64,000 nt of DNA from Luteibacter sp. Sphag1AF. Lineage in GTDB: Bacteria > Pseudomonadota > Gammaproteobacteria > Xanthomonadales > Rhodanobacteraceae. Below, one piece after another: positions 61,917-64,000 of this stretch. The notes beneath the pieces were generated by a model, which did not search any database, had not been told where the DNA came from, and saw nothing but the letters and a program-made list of their open reading frames with translations. A program made the translations under genes and the position numbers. Every line of letters begins with the position of its first letter. Within the stretch, counting starts at the first letter, position 1. Where the stretch lies: NCBI RefSeq assembly GCF_014192715.1, contig NZ_JACHYH010000003.1, positions 124,001 through 188,000 on the forward strand. Direction: 5' to 3'.

Positions 61917-64000
61917 ATGAATCTGCAAGCCAATTACGAACAGATCCCGCTCAAGGACTACGCCGAGCGGGCGTATCTCGACTATTCCATGTACGTGGTG
62001 CTGGATCGTGCCCTTCCCTTCGTGGGTGACGGCCTGAAGCCCGTGCAGCGGCGCATCATCTACGCGATGAGCGAACTCAGCCTCGCCGCGACCGCCAAGC
62101 CGAAGAAATCGGCCCGTACCATCGGTGACGTGATCGGCAAGTTCCACCCCCATGGCGACTCGGCGTGTTACGAGGCCATGGTGCTGATGGCCCAGCCGTT
62201 CTCCTATCGCTATCCGCTGGTGGATGGTCATGGCAACTTCGGTTCGCCGGACGATCCGAAGAGTTTCGCGGCCATGCGCTATACCGAGTCGCGCCTTACC
62301 CCGATTGCCGAAGTGCTGCTTTCCGAGCTTGGTCACGGCACGGTGGACTGGGTGCCGAATTTCGATGGCACCATGGACGAACCTTCGTGGCTTCCCGCGC
62401 GCGTGCCCCATGTGCTTCTGAATGGTTCGATGGGCATCGCGGTCGGCATGGCCACCGATATTCCGCCGCACAACCTGCGCGAAATTGCGAGTGCGTGCAT
62501 TCGCCTGCTGGAAGATCCCGACGCCACCATCGCCGACCTGTGCGAGCACGTGCGTGGACCGGACTATCCGACAAGTGCGGAAATCATCACGCCGCCGAAG
62601 GAACTGATGTCGATGTACCAGACCGGCAACGGCTCGGTACGCGCACGCGCCATCTACGAACGCGACGACGGCAACATCGTGATCACCGCCCTGCCGCATC
62701 AGGTGTCTCCGTCGAAAATCCTGGAGCAGATCGCCGCACAGATGCGCGCGAAGAAGCTTCCGATGATCGAAGACCTGCGCGACGAATCCGATCACGAGAA
62801 CCCCATTCGCCTGGTGCTGGTGCCGCGCTCGAATCGCGTCGATGCCGACGAGATGATGCAGCATCTGTTCGCCACGACCGATCTGGAAAAGAGCTTCCGC
62901 GTCAATCTCAACATGATTGGCCTGGATGGTCGTCCGCAGGTCAAGGATCTGAAAACGATCCTCAACGAATGGCTGCGCTTCCGCACCGACACCGTGACGC
63001 GTCGCCTCACCCATCGCTTAGGTCGCGTCGAACGCCGTCTGCACATGCTTGAGGCGCTGCGCATCGCGTACCTCAACCTGGACGAAGTCATCCGCATCAT
63101 CCGCAGTGAAGAAGAGCCCAAGCCGGTTCTCATCGCGCGCTTCCGCCTGTCCGAAGAGCAGGCCGACTACATCCTCGAAACGAAGCTGCGTCAGCTTGCC
63201 CGTCTCGAAGAAATGAAGATCAATGGCGAGACCGATCAGCTGGAAGAAGAGCGTGCACGTATCAACGTGCTGCTGAAATCGCCTGCCAAGCTGAAGAGCC
63301 TCATCAAGGAAGAACTGCGCAGCGATGCGGAGAAGTTTGGCGACGACCGTCGCTCGCCACTGATCGAGCGTAGCGCGGCGCAGGCGCTGGACGAGAGCGC
63401 GCTGGTGGCTTCCGAGCCGGTAACGGTGGTGCTTTCGCAGAAGGGTTGGGTGCGTGCCGGCAAGGGCCACGAGATCGACGGCGAAGCACTTTCCTATCGC
63501 GACGGCGACAGCCTGCTGGCCATTTCGCGCGCACGCACCACGCAGCAGATTGCGTTCATTGATTCCACGGGACGCGCGTATTCCACGGCGGCACATACGC
63601 TGCCATCGGCGCGCGGCAATGGTGAGCCGCTGACGGGCCGCTTCAGCCCGCCGGCAGGCGCGCGTTTCGATGCGGTGGTCGCTGGCGACAATGACACGCG
63701 CATCATTCTGGCCACCGACTTCGGCTACGGCTTTGTCACGCGTTTCGAAGCGCTGACCGGTCGCAACAAGGCCGGCAAGCAGATCATCACGCTGGGCGAG
63801 GGTGCGCGCGTGCTGGCACCCACCGCCACACCCGATCCGTCACGCGACCGCATCGTCGTGGTCACCACCGAAGGTCACCTGCTGATGTTCTCGGTGGCTG
63901 AGCTGCCGGAACTGGACAAGGGCAAGGGCAACAAGCTCATCGAGATTCCGAAGGCGAAACTGGCGTCGGGCGATGAGCGCGTGGCTGGCGTGGCCGTGGT
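61917..64000 (+). CDS. parC: DNA topoisomerase IV subunit A (partial, 3' end outside)
   Basis: ParC with ParE unlinks daughter chromosomes. The first 694 codons are present and remain open at the window edge. The start [20 protein letters not shown] and [20 protein letters not shown] identify ParC rather than GyrA. The catalytic tyrosine is Tyr122 in [10 protein letters not shown]. Ser82 and Glu86, equivalent to Ser80 and Glu84 of E. coli where quinolone-resistance changes arise, are unchanged. The C-terminal domain begins near residue 490. A weak ribosome-binding site precedes the ATG. Confidence 0.95.
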   Translation, partial: MNLQANYEQIPLKDYAERAYLDYSMYVVLDRALPFVGDGLKPVQRRIIYAMSELSLAATAKPKKSARTIGDVIGKFHPHGDSACYEAMVLMAQPFSYRYPLVDGHGNFGSPDDPKSFAAMRYTESRLTPIAEVLLSELGHGTVDWVPNFDGTMDEPSWLPARVPHVLLNGSMGIAVGMATDIPPHNLREIASACIRLLEDPDATIADLCEHVRGPDYPTSAEIITPPKELMSMYQTGNGSVRARAIYERDDGNIVITALPHQVSPSKILEQIAAQMRAKKLPMIEDLRDESDHENPIRLVLVPRSNRVDADEMMQHLFATTDLEKSFRVNLNMIGLDGRPQVKDLKTILNEWLRFRTDTVTRRLTHRLGRVERRLHMLEALRIAYLNLDEVIRIIRSEEEPKPVLIARFRLSEEQADYILETKLRQLARLEEMKINGETDQLEEERARINVLLKSPAKLKSLIKEELRSDAEKFGDDRRSPLIERSAAQALDESALVASEPVTVVLSQKGWVRAGKGHEIDGEALSYRDGDSLLAISRARTTQQIAFIDSTGRAYSTAAHTLPSARGNGEPLTGRFSPPAGARFDAVVAGDNDTRIILATDFGYGFVTRFEALTGRNKAGKQIITLGEGARVLAPTATPDPSRDRIVVVTTEGHLLMFSVAELPELDKGKGNKLIEIPKAKLASGDERVAGVAV

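Overview
The window is chromosomal DNA of a GC-rich gammaproteobacterium. The gene order (Tyr/Gly/Thr tRNAs-tuf-Trp tRNA-secE-nusG-rplKAJL-rpoBC-rpsLG-fusA-tuf-S10-spc-alpha, and lolB-ispE-Gln tRNA-prs-rplY-pth-ychF facing hemA-prfA) and the protein sequences point to the Xanthomonadales (Lysobacterales), most like Rhodanobacteraceae (Luteibacter/Dyella/Rhodanobacter type). The genus is inference; no database search was possible. I see no insertion sequence, prophage, CRISPR array or plasmid gene.

Positions 1-31000 (all minus strand, so read from right to left) are one large translation and transcription supercluster. It starts at a strong promoter in front of three tRNA genes and tuf, then tRNA-Trp, secE, nusG, rplKA, rplJL, rpoBC, rpsL-rpsG-fusA-tuf, the S10 operon, the spc operon and the alpha operon, running off the left edge inside rpoA. 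Several start codons were moved to internal codons that have a better ribosome-binding site and family match (secY, rplC, rplW, rpmD, rpsH, rpoB, secE, second tuf). rpmJ is missing from its usual place after secY. Several intergenic gaps carry strong RNA hairpins; the S10 and rpsL leaders share both a hairpin sequence and an 18-base element.

Positions 31150-46250 hold a YciA-like thioesterase, a divergent three-gene partner-switching signalling module (membrane SpoIIE-type phosphatase, RsbW-like ATPase, STAS antagonist), then ychF, pth, rplY, prs, tRNA-Gln, an in-frame GNAT-IspE fusion, lolB and a TPR lipoprotein on the minus strand, and hemA, prfA and a PPK2 polyphosphate kinase on the plus strand. 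A CtaG-like membrane protein converges on and overlaps ppk2.

Positions 46280-64000 hold a Gld-type ABC exporter operon, an SRPBCC membrane-anchored protein, a two-component pair of the NarL/HisKA_3 type, a GNAT-minC-minD-minE operon followed by an unknown protein with an HExxH motif, an MFS drug exporter, crcB, cyclopropane fatty acid synthase, a sugar-porter-type MFS protein, a cluster of three DnaA boxes, a small lipoprotein, and the first 694 codons of parC.

The most unusual points are the GNAT-IspE fusion, the partner-switching module, the shared hairpin family in ribosomal operon leaders, the two diverged and partly gene-converted tuf copies, the HExxH protein beside minE and the DnaA-box cluster near parC.
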